Assembly (NCBI GenBank): GCA_963969365.1
Contig: OZ017754.1
Span: 744,001-808,000 of the forward strand
Length of the DNA stretch: 64,000 bases
Reading direction: 5' to 3'
Source of the DNA: Asterochloris sp. CNOR1
Lineage: Eukaryota; Chlorophyta; Trebouxiophyceae; Trebouxiales; Trebouxiaceae
Shown here: in pieces, positions 34,101-49,100 of the stretch
Position numbering within the stretch: position 1 is the first letter of the stretch
Layout of the letters: each line of letters begins with the position of its first letter
The notes under the pieces: model-generated
Told to the model about the DNA's origin: nothing
Seen by the model: only the letters and a program-made list of their open reading frames with translations
Database searches by the model: none
Position numbers and translations under genes: made by a program

Positions 34101-37100
34101 CACATGTAATGCACTGCAAACATTGTGCCAAAAGCCCGCAGACTGCAATCATGGGAGGCAACCAAGTAGAGACTACATGTCACATGCGTTGCAGCTGATA
34201 CACATGTAGACCTGCAGCCGCATAGCAATGGTAACTCAATGGGACACTCACCGGCATCTCTGCAATGCAGTGCTCAATTAGCATTGCCTTGCAGCAGCCT
34301 TCAGGCCCAACCAGGAGGAATGGCAGTCCCTGGCGCATCCAGGGAGCTAGCAGAGCTGCATTCTGCAGGATTCCATCAGTGACCACTAAGCCACTGCTGC
34401 TGTGTGCCTCAGGGGCTGGTGCAAATCCGCTGCTCATGGCCTGCGGTCTGCAGATCGGCCAGTATGTGCTTAGAATGCAGCATGCCGGCCTAGGAGGTGC
34501 TTGTCAGACTGATGGCAGCCAACTCTGGGCCTGTGGGCTTGACAGGCATGGACAATGCTTTGCATGTGCAGTGCGCAGGTTTGAAGCTCAATGGCCCAGC
34601 GTCATGAATGCTGCTTTGAGGGGGACCACGGCTGCCAGCTGTTTTGACACTGCCCACCTGAGCAACTCGCTGATGTCCATGGCAGGCACCAGCAGGCTGG
34701 CCTCCGCAGTCCACCTGCCAACTTCAGCGGCCAGCTCCTCCCGGTGCTCAGGCGCCATGTTGGCCCCAAAGCCCCTGGCTAGGGCGCAGGCAAAGTTCCG
34801 TTTGCCGACAGCACCGTGCAGGTGAGTGAGAGCATTCTGCACCAGACCCAGCTGGGAGGTTTCCACTGCAGAGGCTCTGGACTGAGCCCAGGTGAGTGCC
34901 TTTCTGAAGTAGTCATCCATCCAGTTTTTGAAGGGGCCTACAGAACAAAACGTGGGTGGGCAGCATTGCTGTGAAGCAATCAGACCACCCCTGCACAAGA
35001 GGGATGTCAAAAAGTTACATGCATAGAGGTTGAGGGCACAATAGCACTGAGCTACAGTCAGCACCAGCGGGGAAGGCACGTGCAATCAGCTGGGAGTCTT
35101 GGCTGTGGCTGATGAGACGTGCCTTTGTGTGCTTGTCAGTGGAATCATGGCACCCTCTCACCTGTCCACTGCTCTGGAGTGAGGGGCCCCTACAGGCTGC
35201 CACATTTGTGCTGGGCTCTCATGCAGGTATGCGCTTGTGCTGCTGCAGCCACCAGCAAGGCACACCTGTCTGCTGCTCCTGAGTGAGGGTCTTCATCCAA
35301 GCAGTCAGGATGCAGTCCAGGTTGTTGTGCTGGTCCGACATGAAGAGCATGCCACAGCGGCTGACGGTGGCTGGGGACGCGTATTGGAGGCTGTGGCACT
35401 CAAAAATGAAATTGATGTTGTTGGCAAACTGGATGCGCTCCCCAGAGGGCATTGTCAGCAGCCTGGCAGTCATATCAAGCAAGTGTCAGTCTGACATGTC
35501 AACAGCTTGGCTGCCAGAGGTCATGAGCAGCAGCTTGGCAGCCTCACATGTTCAGTTCAGTCATCAGACAGCAGCAGCCTCAGTCCAATCAGACAACAAC
35601 AACCTCTGTCCAAACAGCATGGTCTCGCAGCCTCGAAGGTAGCAGAGATGGCTGCTGGCTTGTGGAATGTCCAGTGGCCAGATTGCAGTGGCAGCTTGTT
35701 CAATGTCAATGAGCAGCTTAGAAATAGATAGCTGCACAGTCCTGCCCCAGGTACAAGGGTAATGAGCCTGGCATGCAGCACAGTTGACCATGCACCTCGG
35801 GCATGGACTGTTCAGCTACCTCCTCTATAGCTGCTGCTCATGGAGCTTAAACAGGTGATGGGGCTGCTTGCACACCATGTTGGATCCATGAGAGCGCAAA
35901 AGTGGTGCAATGCACACAGGAAAGTCCTGCTCGGCGCTGAGCTCCGTCCAATCTATTGTCCCTCAGCGCAGAGTTGGCAACGCAGCAGCCACTGTGCCGA
36001 TGGTTGCTGGGCCTCAGAGTTGCTGCTTACGACAGCCACTGTGGCGCCATGAGTTGTGCCACACCTGTTATCATCCAGCACAGAGTTGAGGGACTCGATC
36101 CACTCAGGGTCCACGTCGCCATCGCAGATGATCCAAGAGCGCTGCTGCAGGGACTCCTTGGCGACAGCCCTGGCTGCGGCTGTCAGGATGCCATCTGACC
36201 ACTCCCGCGTGTCTGCGTCCATGTGCCCTGCAGAACATCAATGCCTCTGAGGCCCTGGCTGCTGCTGTCAGGATGACACCAGACCAGATGACATCAGACC
36301 AATCCCCGCCTGTATGTGAGAATGCCATCTGCAGTACAGCAATGCCGTTGAGGCACTGGCTGCTGCTGTCAAGCTGCCATCAGACCGTTCCTGTAAGTCT
36401 GCACGCAATTGCCTGTGTGACAGCACTGCTTTCTGGCCTGCTTAGTCCAACAGAGAGGCAGAGCAATGCCTGTGAGTCTGTGTCCCTGTGCCTGGCAGGA
36501 CCCACAGTGCATTTTGGGTGCCCTGAGAAGACTAGAATGCCAAGCAGCAACAAGCTGGCCTCGCCAGAGGTTAAGGGACGCAGAGCCAGGTCCCAGATCT
36601 TGCAGGGCCATGAACCTAAGCCCTGCAGGGCTCAAATTCGGTGTCAAGCGCCCTGCCCTGCATGCTGCAGCCCTCAGCCATGCAAGACTGGCCACCATCA
36701 GGCTCCAGGCACCTAGCAGCTGGTGCCTGGGCATGGCCTTGGGGTTCACGATGTGCAGGTAGGGTGCCCTGTTGAGGCGCATCAGGGCTGCGCGAAGCAG
36801 CTTCCATAGCGTGCTCTTGCCGCTGCCTGGAGGCCCCACTATGATGACGCCAATGCGCTGGCTGCAGGCCAGGTGCAGCTGCATGACGCGCTCAATCTGC
36901 AGCCAGAAGAGCTGGTTGCAGCGCTGTTCATATACAGTTGCACCTGCATGATTTGTCAATGTTCAGGGAGCAGTTCAACCCAGGCAGTGGCAGACCCTCA
37001 GCAGCATCGCTGTGAGATCCCATGCAGGCCAGGTGCATCTGCCCTTTGTCTGCCTGAAAGCGTGCATGCAGCAGGGCAAATTTGATGTCCTAACCGCAGA

Positions 37101-40100
37101 AAAGGCCCCACAGCGGCAAACCCCCACCTGCTCAGGGAGAAGTTCCAGCTGCAACTCTGTAGCTGCTGCTTTAATGGCTGTGGACATCTCCTCGTCCAGC
37201 ACCTCTGGCATGGGCACAGATGGGAAGACATCACCCAGCAGGGCAAGAAATCTGCACAGGCAATCAATTGACTTTGCAGGCAGCTGGGGGCGGTCACCGA
37301 CCCGCAATAGCATATCTGCACAGAGCAGCACTGCCGATTGCAGATGTTCAGGTGGGTTCAGGCAGGGCGGGCAGGTCATGCCAGAGTGGTGGCTGGTGAC
37401 TAAAATGAATGGGTGTACGCGGCGACTAACGACACAAACTGCCTCACCTGACATTGTCATCAAAGGTCAGCTTTGGCAATGTGGACAGCCTGACAGCCCT
37501 CAAAACCAGCTGCATCTCGCTGTTGGTCCTTGAGGGAGGCCCAGCTGCATCTGGCTGCGCCTGCTTGCGCTGCTCATGTAGCAGGCGGCCGGCGACGCCC
37601 AGACAGGTCTTCAGGGCGCGCAGGCCCCAGTCGTAATGTTGCTGTGGCGACAGCAATTGGCTGGCTAACCTGAACAGCGCCACCAGCTTCCTGCGGACCA
37701 GCCAGCAAAAGGTGTTCAGCAGGTAGCACCAGGAGGCAGCCACTGATGGGAGACCAGTGGCTGGCTGGGCAGTGGTGTTAGTCTGCTGCAGGCCACTGCG
37801 ACGTTGCATCCATGTCGACCTAGGCTCAACAGCATTGGTTACCCTTGCGTCTTGCTCTTGTTGCCACTGCAGAGAGCGTTGCAAGATGCAACCCTTTCTG
37901 GGGCAGGCAACAAGCAAGTACTGACCAGACACAGCGACAGCTGCCGTGCCAGCAAGACTGCTTCTAGCACCCACCTGCCCAGCACCTTGGCCGCGCTGAA
38001 GCCCTCAGCTAGCAGGAGCACCTCTGCAATGATCTCATTGTCAGGTACGGCCATGGCCACGCTGCGGAACAGGGCCTTGAGGTTATCTGGCAGCTTGCTG
38101 CGCCCGCCGTAGCCCTTGCCAGCAGGGTTCAGCGTCACAAAGATGCCAGCATTGAAGTCCATCTCCACTGAGCGTCCCATAAGGTCCACAGATGCCTTGC
38201 GCTCCTTCAGCGCGCTCTGCAGGCAAAACAGCCACAGCATCGGGGCGGATGGGGCTCAGGGTGGATCCACATACTGCCCTGCATCGTAACAGGCAGCCAG
38301 GCATAATTGAGGGCTTTGAGCATAAAGGTGTCTCTAGGTCAGGGGATTCACTGCACATCCCCAAGAGAGGACTGGTGAGCTGCTATGTCAGGGAGGCTAC
38401 TCTACATCTCAGGACAGGCCACACAATGAGAGGCTGCTGCATCAGACACACCAAGCAGCAGCGCCTTCACAATATTGAGGACAGCCTCTGAGCAGACTGC
38501 ATGTGCGTGCCTCCTTGGGCAAAGTCCATGGTACAACAGCATACATGCTGGGCAGAGGGGGAATAGCCAGATACACAGCTGATGTGCTTGCCTGGATGAT
38601 CTGGATTTGCTGGCTGACAGCTGACAGCACATTCTCCTCCAGGCGATTGAACTCGTCGAAGCAGCCCCAGGCGCCGCATTTGCACAGCCCCATGAAAATG
38701 CGGCCCATACTTGTGAAGTCAAACTCCCCATCGCAGTTGAACACGAGAACCTGCAGCAAACTTTGTTCAGATTTGCAAAAATACCTGGCTCACCATATTT
38801 GCTTGACATGACCACAGGCCTACAAGCTCAGCCCGACATGTTAGCTTTGCACAACAAGCCAGTAAAGGCTTTCTGACCTCACCTGCCGTGCCAGAGCTTG
38901 TCCCAGGGCCTTGACTGACTCTGTTTTGCCAGTGCCTGCTGGCCCGTAGGGGTTGCCACCATACCCCAGCGCCATGCCCTGCACTTGCGGAAAGTTGTTG
39001 TGCCCATTTCAAGCCTGCTAGACAACAGAATGCTGAGTGCTTTGCAACTCAGCAGGCCGCTGCAGACAGGGTCTGCGAGGATCTGCACAGCTTTACGTTC
39101 ATCTGAAACATCACAACAGGTCCAACTCATGTAAGGCTCAGGCTGCACTACTGTCAATCAACATCGACATCATTTGGTAGCACTGCTACAATGCTGCACT
39201 AGAGGTCTTAGGCCCACCTGAGTAAGAGTAAGGTAGCACTTGTCCGTCAGCGGCGTGTACACAAGCTTTGGAGCATTGCCCTGGTACTCCCAGGAGTAGG
39301 TCAGCTCTGCCTCAACCATGCGCACCACAACGCCACCATTGCCTGCATAAGAGGGCCAGCTTAAAGTAGATGCAGATTGCGGGGACATGACCAGTCACAT
39401 ATGGTTGCCGATGCAAGCCACCTACATCTTGTGAAGCAGTGCCAGGCAACACCGAGAAGCACTGACACCAGGCTTAGCCATGAGTCAGACTCTCTTTGCG
39501 GTTGAGGCATGCTCTGCCAGGCGTTCACCCACAGTCACCAAGCACTGAACCTGCTGAGTAGTAACGCAGCTGCTTGCTCCAGGCCCAGTCAGTCAGCTGC
39601 CTGGCTCCATCTGCCATGAGGCTGTTCACCACCTCCAAGCTGTGGATGAGGTCTAACACCTGCACTGAGGTTATGGGACTCAGATGCTGCAGCGCGTCCT
39701 GCACCTACAGCTGCATCCTGGAAATGGAAGCCAGATATCAGCTCAGGTCGCCCAAGCAGCTGCGGTCATGTGCCCAGCCAGCTCACCAGTGCCTGAATTT
39801 TCAGCTGCATGATGTGGAATCCTTCCCAGTTGGTGCCAGTGCAGTCTGCCAGCTGCTGCTGGAGCTCTGCCTACAGCAGCACCCAAGACAATGGCTTGCT
39901 GGCTGATAGTCCAAAACATGCTCGTCACAAGGCAGCCATCTTGCCACAATATGGTCCAAGGGCAGCCCAGATTCCTGGAGCAGGCTGGAAGGCCGTGGTG
40001 CAGCAGGCACAGCCTGATGAGCATGTCGTTGGAGCATTGCCAGATTGTCAGTGGACTTCTTGCCTCAGGACGACTAAAGTGCTTGAGTACATGCAATCAG

Positions 40101-43100
40101 CTCTTCTGTGGTGGTCCGTGTGCAGCAATGGGGTATGCGGCCTGTAACAGCACACCCTCAGCTTGGGCAAAGTGCCCTGCTGGATGGCTGCCTCAGCCTT
40201 CTGTGTGAATGAGAGGGCATCTGCCAGGCACAGAATCTGGCTGGGAGTCCCCTTGAAGTCCCTGTTGCTGGTGCAGCGCGCCAGAAGCCCCTGCAAGCAC
40301 CAAAGCTTTTCAGCTGCAGCAGTGCTGCAGCCAGGCAGAATAGGCAGCATGGCGACCCCACCAGATGTGAGTCGTAATCACGAAGTCCTCAGAGGTCAAT
40401 AGGACTCTGCTAGCAACATGGCGGGGACACAGGCAGCAGAGCACAATCATCAATGCTCTACCTGCAGAGAGGTCTGCATTGCAGCAGACAGGCGACTGAG
40501 CCAGCTCTCCACTCTCTCGTCGATTGCCACAGGCGCCGCCAGCTCCACGCGTTCAGCCTCCACTGACAGGGCGGCTGTGATAGAGGCTTTGTTGTCAGAG
40601 ATGGTCACCGCATGCATGCCCGCAAACAGCTTCTTCAGGTGAGCCTGAATGACTGCAGGGTCCTTGCCCTGGCCCAGGATCTGCAGCGGCGCATGACGAA
40701 TGGCATGGATGAGCAGACTGACGCAGGGCTTTGCCTGAGACTCTGTAGCGGGGGTCATGAGCCTAAGGGCGCCGCAGAACATGCCAGGTGTGTATACCTG
40801 AGGACTTGATGTTGCCCAGCCTTGGTGAGTGAAACTGCACGGATCCCTGCTGCAGCCGTACCATGCAGCAGCCTGACCTTTGCCTTCTGTGACGGTTAAA
40901 CAACACTGCAGACTCTAGTGCTGGCAGGGACACGTCTGGCCTTGCCGTCCTGGGGGCACTGCCAGTGGAGTGGACCCAGAAGACTGTTAATGAGAAGGCA
41001 GGTCGCAGACAGCAACATGATAATGCATCTCCAAGCTGGCTACAAGCGTGACAGCTTAGCAGCATGCTTTGCAAACTGCCACTTGGCACAATCATCAAGG
41101 GGTCAGTGGCGCTGAGATGCACAGACAGAGGGACTCCCCTCTGCGTGACACATTTGGTAAAGTCATAGCAAGCAGACCGCGCTTCTGGCCCCCACCTCCA
41201 GAAGATCTTCGTCGCCAATGAAATAGAAGCGGGGGAACATGGAGCGCTTCTCCTCCAGAAAATCTGACAAAGCCCGTTGGCAGATGTCCAGCTGCTGCAC
41301 CATCTGCTGCAGCGTCTCCTGCAACAGCCAACATGTGCGTGAGTGAGTGAGAGCTGGAATAGTCCAGATCCTGAAGGGTGTTCTGCAAGCAGCAAGCTGA
41401 AGCCAGGGCAGCATCAGCTGGGCATGCATCGCTGCACCATCTGTTTCTAAATGGCTGCGTACCACTTAAAGTGAGCAGGAGATGCACAGCTGGGGAGGAA
41501 CTGCTGCATCATGCGCTCTTGTGGTAGGCTGTCTTGCTGCAATAACCAGGAGGCAAATCTGGCAGGGACTGTCAACCCCCCTGTGTAGCCTGGTTCATCA
41601 CTGTCAGTCAAGCATTGGCAGCAAACAGGAGGAGTCATAGTCAACAAGTGCCAGCAGACGTCCAATTGCTGCCTCCTATGCTGCAGGACCTTTGGCTGCA
41701 TTGAGCAAGCCGCAGAGATGATGAGAGGTGATGAAGACTATGGAAATGCTTTCTCCCTTCTGTGGCAGACCCATTTAGCAGACCACCTCAATCCCGAGCA
41801 CACCTCACGCCCATCACAGTGGAGGAGTGTGACCACAGTGCCCATCTTGTTCAAATACTTGGGTGCAAACAGGAATGCAAGCATAGGCAAAACTTTGCTT
41901 GACACCTCTCACCTGGATCCTGGGCGTCTCTGCAAAGCGCACTACGAGGGAATCAGCCTCAGTGGCAGCCATCAGCTGCCTGAATTGCTCATCCACCTGC
42001 AGGTGGCTGTGGGAGCTCAGATTAAGGCATGTAATGCTTTTAATGGGTGCGTGTAAGCCAACAAGCCATGTAGGCGGCCTGCTTTTGCAGGGGCGCACCC
42101 TTCTGAAACGAGCTTGCTGCTCGGGCAGAGCCCCCCTTGAAAAGATGGGCTCCAGGTACACCCACTTGCGCTGGATGGCATTCAGCTGCTGAAGCCCCTC
42201 GGACAGGGTGCCCAGACGACTCTCCCAGGCCATCGTCTCATCCTGCGCAGCCGTGCAGCAGCTTTAGCCAGGTCTGTAGATATACGAGCCATGGGGATTG
42301 CAGCAGTGTGGAGTTGCTCAGCAGCTGTGAAGGCTGCCCCTGGGTTGCCGCTGCGCTCGGCATTGCCTGTTCTTCAACGTGCTAGATAGTTCCAAGAAAG
42401 CACTGCAGTGGCTGCAGAGCAGCAAAAGCAGCTGCCCCCGTCCACCAGGCTGAATGTGAGCACCTTGAAGAGGTGGTAGTAGGGAGACTGCTTCAGACTG
42501 ACGACCAAGCTTTGATGATCTCCAACCTCCGTCAGCAGGTCCCGCCACTCCTTGATCAGCGCACAAGACCTGCATACCGGAACCAGTTGGACTGACGCCT
42601 GCTTCCCATGCTGAGAGGTTCTTGTGTAGGACTGCCACAAATCTTGCTGAAGAACTCATCTGCCCATGTCTTACCTGCTGTCCCCTGCCACAGGCGTGTA
42701 TGTGATGAGGGCAAACTTCCGTTCCAGACCCCAGACCTGCAGCTCCTGGAGGGCGCTGTGCAACACAGCCTCCCCGGCAGCCTGCATTGACATGTAAGCT
42801 GCAAATGACCTGGCAGCGTACGCAGTTGCAATTCATCGTCGGAAGACACATGTTTGCTGCAAGTCATGGGCTCCTCTGCAGCATGCGCTGAATCTGTGGT
42901 GCATGATGAGGACTGTGCTAGGAGGCTGTCAGGGTGCAGGTCATTGGCATGGCAGCTGTCAAGGTGGCAGCATGCATCAGTCAATGCCTTGCAGCGTGGC
43001 AAGTGCAGCAATGCAGACTGACTGTACCTCAACCAACGTCAGGCCAGGTGACATCACCTTCAATTACACAAACCCTCACCTGGGCATCCAAAGCCTTGAT

Positions 43101-46100
43101 CTCCTGAGCGGAGGCTGCCAGCTGCGTCGCCCTGTCCAGAAAATGCGCCAGAGTGAGTGTCTCCAGCGTCACAGCAGATGGGCCCTGCACCAGAAGCTCT
43201 ACTTTGACATTTGCCAGCCATCTCCATGTCAGCTGCAAGTGCTCTTACATAGCACAGCACAGCAGCAGCTTGGCTGAAGGTCAAGTACAGGTTGCATGGC
43301 AGGCGGGCCGGCCACATGGCTTGCCTTGGTGACCATCTTGAGCATGCTGAACAGCTGCGCCCAGTGCTTGCGCTCCCAGCCTCTGCCGTGCACAAAGGCC
43401 AGGTAGGGCAGGCACCGCCTACACGAAGAGGGGCAGCATCAGCAGTGGAGGCAGTCTGCATGCTAATTGGCCCGTAAGGCCAGCTGTCAATCACTATTGG
43501 GTCCTGAGAAAGGGCTTTGCCCTTCTGCAGCTGGCAAGCCTATCAAAAGCTGAAACAGGTAGCATAGCGGCCACATCTATCTGTCTCCCAATCCCAATCT
43601 CCTGGTCCCTTTGTGATCAACCACTGAGCAACCTACCTGTAGCTGTTGATCTCCTTGGCCAAAATGAGGGCGACAGGATCGGTGCCCACATTACCCTCAG
43701 TGGTCTTGGCCCACTTGTTCAGGAATTCTTCCACACGCCAGGCCTCATCCCGAACGCTTAGCCAGTCGCGGTTGGCCAGCTCTGCACGTTCCTTCATGAA
43801 ATCCGCAAAGCGGGCCCAGGCCGTCTGCAGGGCAGAGATTGACAGGCACAATTAGCATGAGCCCATGGCTGCCAGCTGCAAATACCCTCGCACAAGCTTT
43901 CTGCAGATTTAAAGGCTGCCTGCAGGTAACATGAGGACAGCAGTGCAAGTCATCCGCCGTCAGCTGTGCGCGTGCCCTGCCATGAAGACTCTCAATGCAA
44001 GCCCAAGCTGCCTGCATGGGCACATAGGCATGGCAGCTCATGTGCATGCTGTGCTGAGGGGCCGCAACAGCTCCAGCGCAGCTGTGTGGGTCTGACTGCC
44101 ATGCAGTTGTGAGGTCTTCAAAGCAGGGGAACACAGGCCAGTGGCTCAGTCATTCTGCACTGTGGGCACTGGCTGCCACAACGTGCTTTTTTGCAATAAG
44201 CTATTTGAAGGGTAAAAAAGGGTGGTGATGCTGTGCGGCAGTGCACAGGCATCAGCTACAAAGATGCATGAGCTGCAGACAGCATGGCGATGAGGCAATC
44301 ACCTCAGGGACCCAACCCAGTTTGCATAGGGACAGCTTGGCTTGTGAGGGCCCTTGTTGTGGGTGGCAACCTCACCTTGGTCTCAGTAATATCTGTGGCC
44401 ACCACGTCCAGCTCAGAGAAGTCTGGCATAGGCATGCTGAAGTGCCCACAGTCAGCAGTGGTCCGTTGAGCCTCATCCTGCAGACACACTCAGCAGAGCT
44501 CAACAAGTATTGTATTCTGAAAATTGAGCAGTGCAGGAAGAAACTAACCTGCCTGTGTGCAGACAAGCACCTTTATGTCCATGCCCGCAAGGCATGCGCA
44601 TCTCTCTGCTTGGTGGGAACCAACAAAGTGAAACAGACATGGTCTTACCTGAAGCTCAGTGAGCTGACGAGAGTACTCGCCCAACTTGACCAGAACAAGC
44701 GCGGGATCCCCTGACGGCACGCCCTTGGGCTTGAGCTCATGCCACCTTGCCGTGAAGGATGTGATGCGGCTCTTCAGCTCGCCAAGCTGCAGGCAGGCTG
44801 CCACTGTTAGAGCATAGCAGCCTGTAGCCAGTCACGCATGCTTCCAGGCCAAGCTGGAGGTTGGTCTTGCACCGTGACAGGGATGAAAGCTTGATGATGC
44901 AGCGCAGGCACCCAGCACCCTGAGCACATTGCTGTGCAAAGGCACGCAGGAGATGCCTGTCATTCTGATTGATGGAGGTGAAGGCCATCAGCTGGCCGGC
45001 AGGTGCCTCAGACTCTGCGTCTCCCTCTCCTGACAGACAGCCTGCCCCACTAGCTGGGACTCCTCTGACGGCCCAATGAGCTGACACCCCACACGATGTG
45101 ATCGTGCTCTTCTCTTCATCAATGAACGCCTGACCAGGTGCAAGTTTTCTCTCTTGCTGGCTTGTGCTGCGCCCCACAATGTGCTCACCTGGCGCAAACT
45201 TCGCCATGCAGATGGCACTTTTCCTCCTCTGGAGATAAACTTTGGGAGCCTCTGACGGCTCCACAGCACAGAGCTGTGCTGTAGGCTGTGCGCACCTGAC
45301 GCGAGACCTGACTCTGCAGCTGTGACTTCTGCTCCTCAAGGTGGCTCTCATGCTGCTGCAGCTGAGCAGTGAAGGCCTCCCAGGCGCCGTTGACCTCACT
45401 CATGTCCACCAGTGCCACAGTGGTTGCCCCAGCAGCCATGCCAGAGGATCGCATCATCTTGTTCTTCTCTTCAATCCTTCGTCTGCAGGTCCGTCAAGCT
45501 ATCCTGTCAGAAACCTGCTCTGCTACAAGATGATGCACTTTTGTGCTAGGACCAGTCCAAGTCTCAAGCTCCTTTCTGCAAGGCGTGTCAGCAATGCAGT
45601 TATGGACCCAATCTGCTGCCAACCAAAAGACTGCAGCATGGCTTAAAGTGACAATACTCGCCCCGTGGCTGGTGAAAGCCTTCATCTGATGAAGCCATGT
45701 GGAGCAGGCAAGTCACAATGCATGAAAGTGAGGTAAGCACCAGCGTCTTACCTGAGCTCCATGATGCCAGGCAGCTGCTCCATGAGCTGCTTTGCATTAG
45801 TTCTGGCTGTACCTATCTCCTCAATGCTGGCAGCAGCATTGCCCAGCTGCTCCCGACCACCAGCGATGAAGGCCTCAACCTCTGCCTTCTCAGCATTGGC
45901 CTGCAGCACCCATGTGTCAGCTGGGGTCAACTAGGGACAGATTGTCTGAATGTGCACCTGTCTGCTCAGATTCACATGCATCTGCTTTCAATCGGCCTGA
46001 TGGTCACCCTGGACGTGAGAATGGTAAGAAGGTGCACGAACAGAAAACAGCCTGCAGAGCTGGTCGGCAGCAAGGGAGCTGGAACCAGATTACCCCAGCA

Positions 46101-49100
46101 GTCAGCAGCAATTAGGCCTGAGATGTACCATGGCAATGGCTGCACCCTTAGCCCCAAAATCCATGCCTATACATGGTCAGCAGCCTCCGTGGCCACGCCC
46201 AGCAACCTTGCGGGGTTGAAGCTGTCTGGGAATGCAAGCTTTTCTTCAAGCAGGTGTGCATCCCGGCCAAGTGTCCCAGACTGACCATCTTAATCAACCA
46301 TGGCAGGATCCTGTGACTGTGCAGCCACACCTTGCGCCTAAGACCGGCCAGCAGCTCCTCCTGCAACCTCTTCATTTGCTGCTCAATGGCATTCTTCATG
46401 TGCAGCAGGCTAATGGTGTAGCAGTCGACAGCAATCTCATTGGGTAGCTTCTCGACTTCCCTGGCAGCTGTCTGCAGGCAACGATCTCGTTAATGGTCAT
46501 CAGAGCTTTGTCAGAACAAGCAGCCAGATGCATGTCGCTGGAACTCCTGCACATGTTTCAGCATGATAGCTGTTGCAGGCCCCAGACGCAATCAGGTGGG
46601 CATCTGCAGTCTGACTCCCTCGAGTGCTGGACTGATTAGCTGCACCTTGAGCATCTTGAGATTCAGCTCCCAGTCTGCAATCTCAGTCAGCTGAGAATCG
46701 ACCAAGTCTGCCAACTCCACTGTTCCCAGGGCCACCCAGTCTGCCCACTTGCCTGGCTCAGCCTGCAGCACATGGTGGACACCAGCCCTCAGAGTGCTGT
46801 CAGTGCAGCAATCTCCCAGCCACCCCCCTCTTGGGAGGCTGAACAGAATGCCGGCGCCTTCCTGCTTCACAGCAGCAGCTGCAGGCATTTGCGAGTGCTG
46901 CTTGAGGTGCAGTTACGCAGCATGACAACACAGTCGAGGCACAAGATTTGCATGGCCCTGCACACCTGGAGCTTGGCAAAGAGAGCCTCTGCAGCCTGGT
47001 AGACTCTGGCAACGCCAACTAGATTGGTGTCAGCCATCTGCCTGAAGAAGCCAGGCTTGTCGCTGGCATCAGAGACCCCCTGCACGCATGTTCAGCACAG
47101 CAACATCCTGAAGCATGCTGACTCAGGATGACTTTCAGATGATGGCTTGATTGCCTTCATGTTGATTGCCAGGAGGGCACAGCATCTCCAGTTGGAGGCA
47201 GGTTGGGGCAGGTCTACTTGCTTGCATGTGACTATAGTAATTGAGTCAGACACCTGCTGGATAACTGCTGGACAAGTGGTCCCCGCCGCAGAAAGGTCTG
47301 CACCTCCACCTGAGGTGATTGGAAGGGAAACCAGCAGCTGCCTGCTGTTCGCAATCATTCCTCTGAGAAGACAGCATCCCTTGTACCTTGAAGTTCAAGG
47401 GGATGGACAGGAACGGCTTCAGCAGCTGCTTGTAGTGCGCAGTCTTCAGCTCTTCCAGGGAGGGCTCAAACTGAAGCCTGCCCTGCTTGAATACCAGGCT
47501 GACCTCTGTCTGGGGCAGCTCCTCATTAATGCAAAGCAGGCCGCGCTGGTACTGGTGCTCAAGAGCCTGCACCATAGGCAGTCATCTTGTGCACCATGCA
47601 AGCTGACTGCAGCCAATGGCTTCAAGTAGAGTTGGAGGCAGGCTGATACAATAGCATGCCCACCATGCTGACGACTGCGGGTGCAATGCAGCACAAAGCA
47701 ACTGAGCAACAATAATGGCATCCAGGGTTGGGTCCACCCAGGCCGCCTTTCTGAAAGCATCAGCCATGCACCACCTATAGCACCGACACCTTTTTCCCGT
47801 CACCTGACATGTAAAGCTGACAGCGCCAGTGCAGTTGACGCACAAGCAGCCTCTGGCAGGGCCTGCAGCACCCCAGCTGCTGCTTTGTAACCTGCCTTGT
47901 ACAGCTGGTAGTCCCAGTGCAGGCGCCAGGCTGCCTGAGACTCCCTGGGAAAGCCCTCCCTCTCCACGCTGGCAAAGAGGTCGCGCAGCTCTTTCACGCC
48001 CGCAGCCCACTTGTCCTTGCTCTTCACCAAATCTGTGTCCATCAAAGCCAGCACCCGGGCGCACACTGAGCTGTGATGCTTGCGCAGGCGCCTGCACCCG
48101 GGGCAGAAGTAGGCTGGGCCATGCCGTTTAGCAGGCGCTTGCACAGGGACAACAGATGATGGCGTTTGGCTGTGGCATGCCACATAAGCAGACAAGCCAG
48201 TGGAAGAGCAGGCTCTCAAACAGCAGGCCGGGATGCAGCAGCAGTGCGGCAAGCTGAGCGGGTGTGCCTGTGTTCAGGCGGCATCATGCAGATCGTGCCC
48301 ACCTGTTCCTCTCTGTGAGCTGCTGAGCCACAGCTTGCAGCCGACGGACGTAGCCCTCCAGGGCTGCTGCATTCTCCCAGGTAATGGCGTTGCCCATGCC
48401 ATCCTTGGGGTTCAGCAACACAGCTTCAAAGTCTCGTGCATCCTGCAGGGGGGCAATCAGAGGCGCGTATGTGCTGCTGACCGCCAGGTAGCATCTGCAG
48501 TTCACATGATCAAACAAGACGCATGCAATCAGCCTGAGTGCTTACGTCACCTGCAGACATAACGCAGCTGCACTGGAACACCACACAAACACCGTGGCAG
48601 CTCACCGCTAGCAGCATGGGCTTCTGGCAGGGAATAATTTGGGTGGCAATATCGTTGTAGAAGTTGGCGACCTGCTTCAGCACCAGGCCATGCCTGTAAA
48701 AGCGGCCAGCAGTGTCAACTTCTGCCAAAATATCCCGCTTTATGGGGAAGCCCAGTGTCTGCAGTTGCCGAACCTGCACAGCCAGGGGAGACTCAGCTGA
48801 AGGAGCATTTGACAGGTGCCAAGCACAGGCTTCCTCACAGAAAGCTGCACGCCACATAAGGCAGCTGCATGATGAGTCTACCAGGTCGTCTGCAGTGCGC
48901 GGAGCCCCCCTACCCCCCAACTCCCCTGCAGCGCACACTACTGTGCCGCCTGAGCCTGGGCGGGCAGCTAGGGTGCATAGCACCACAAGCTTGCCTGCTT
49001 CACCAGCCTTGCCAGGGCGTGATGGGCCAGACCCTCTGCACCCCCTGCACCTCCCCCAGACCAACTGGGTGCAGCAGTTGCTTGGCGGCCATCAGCCTGT

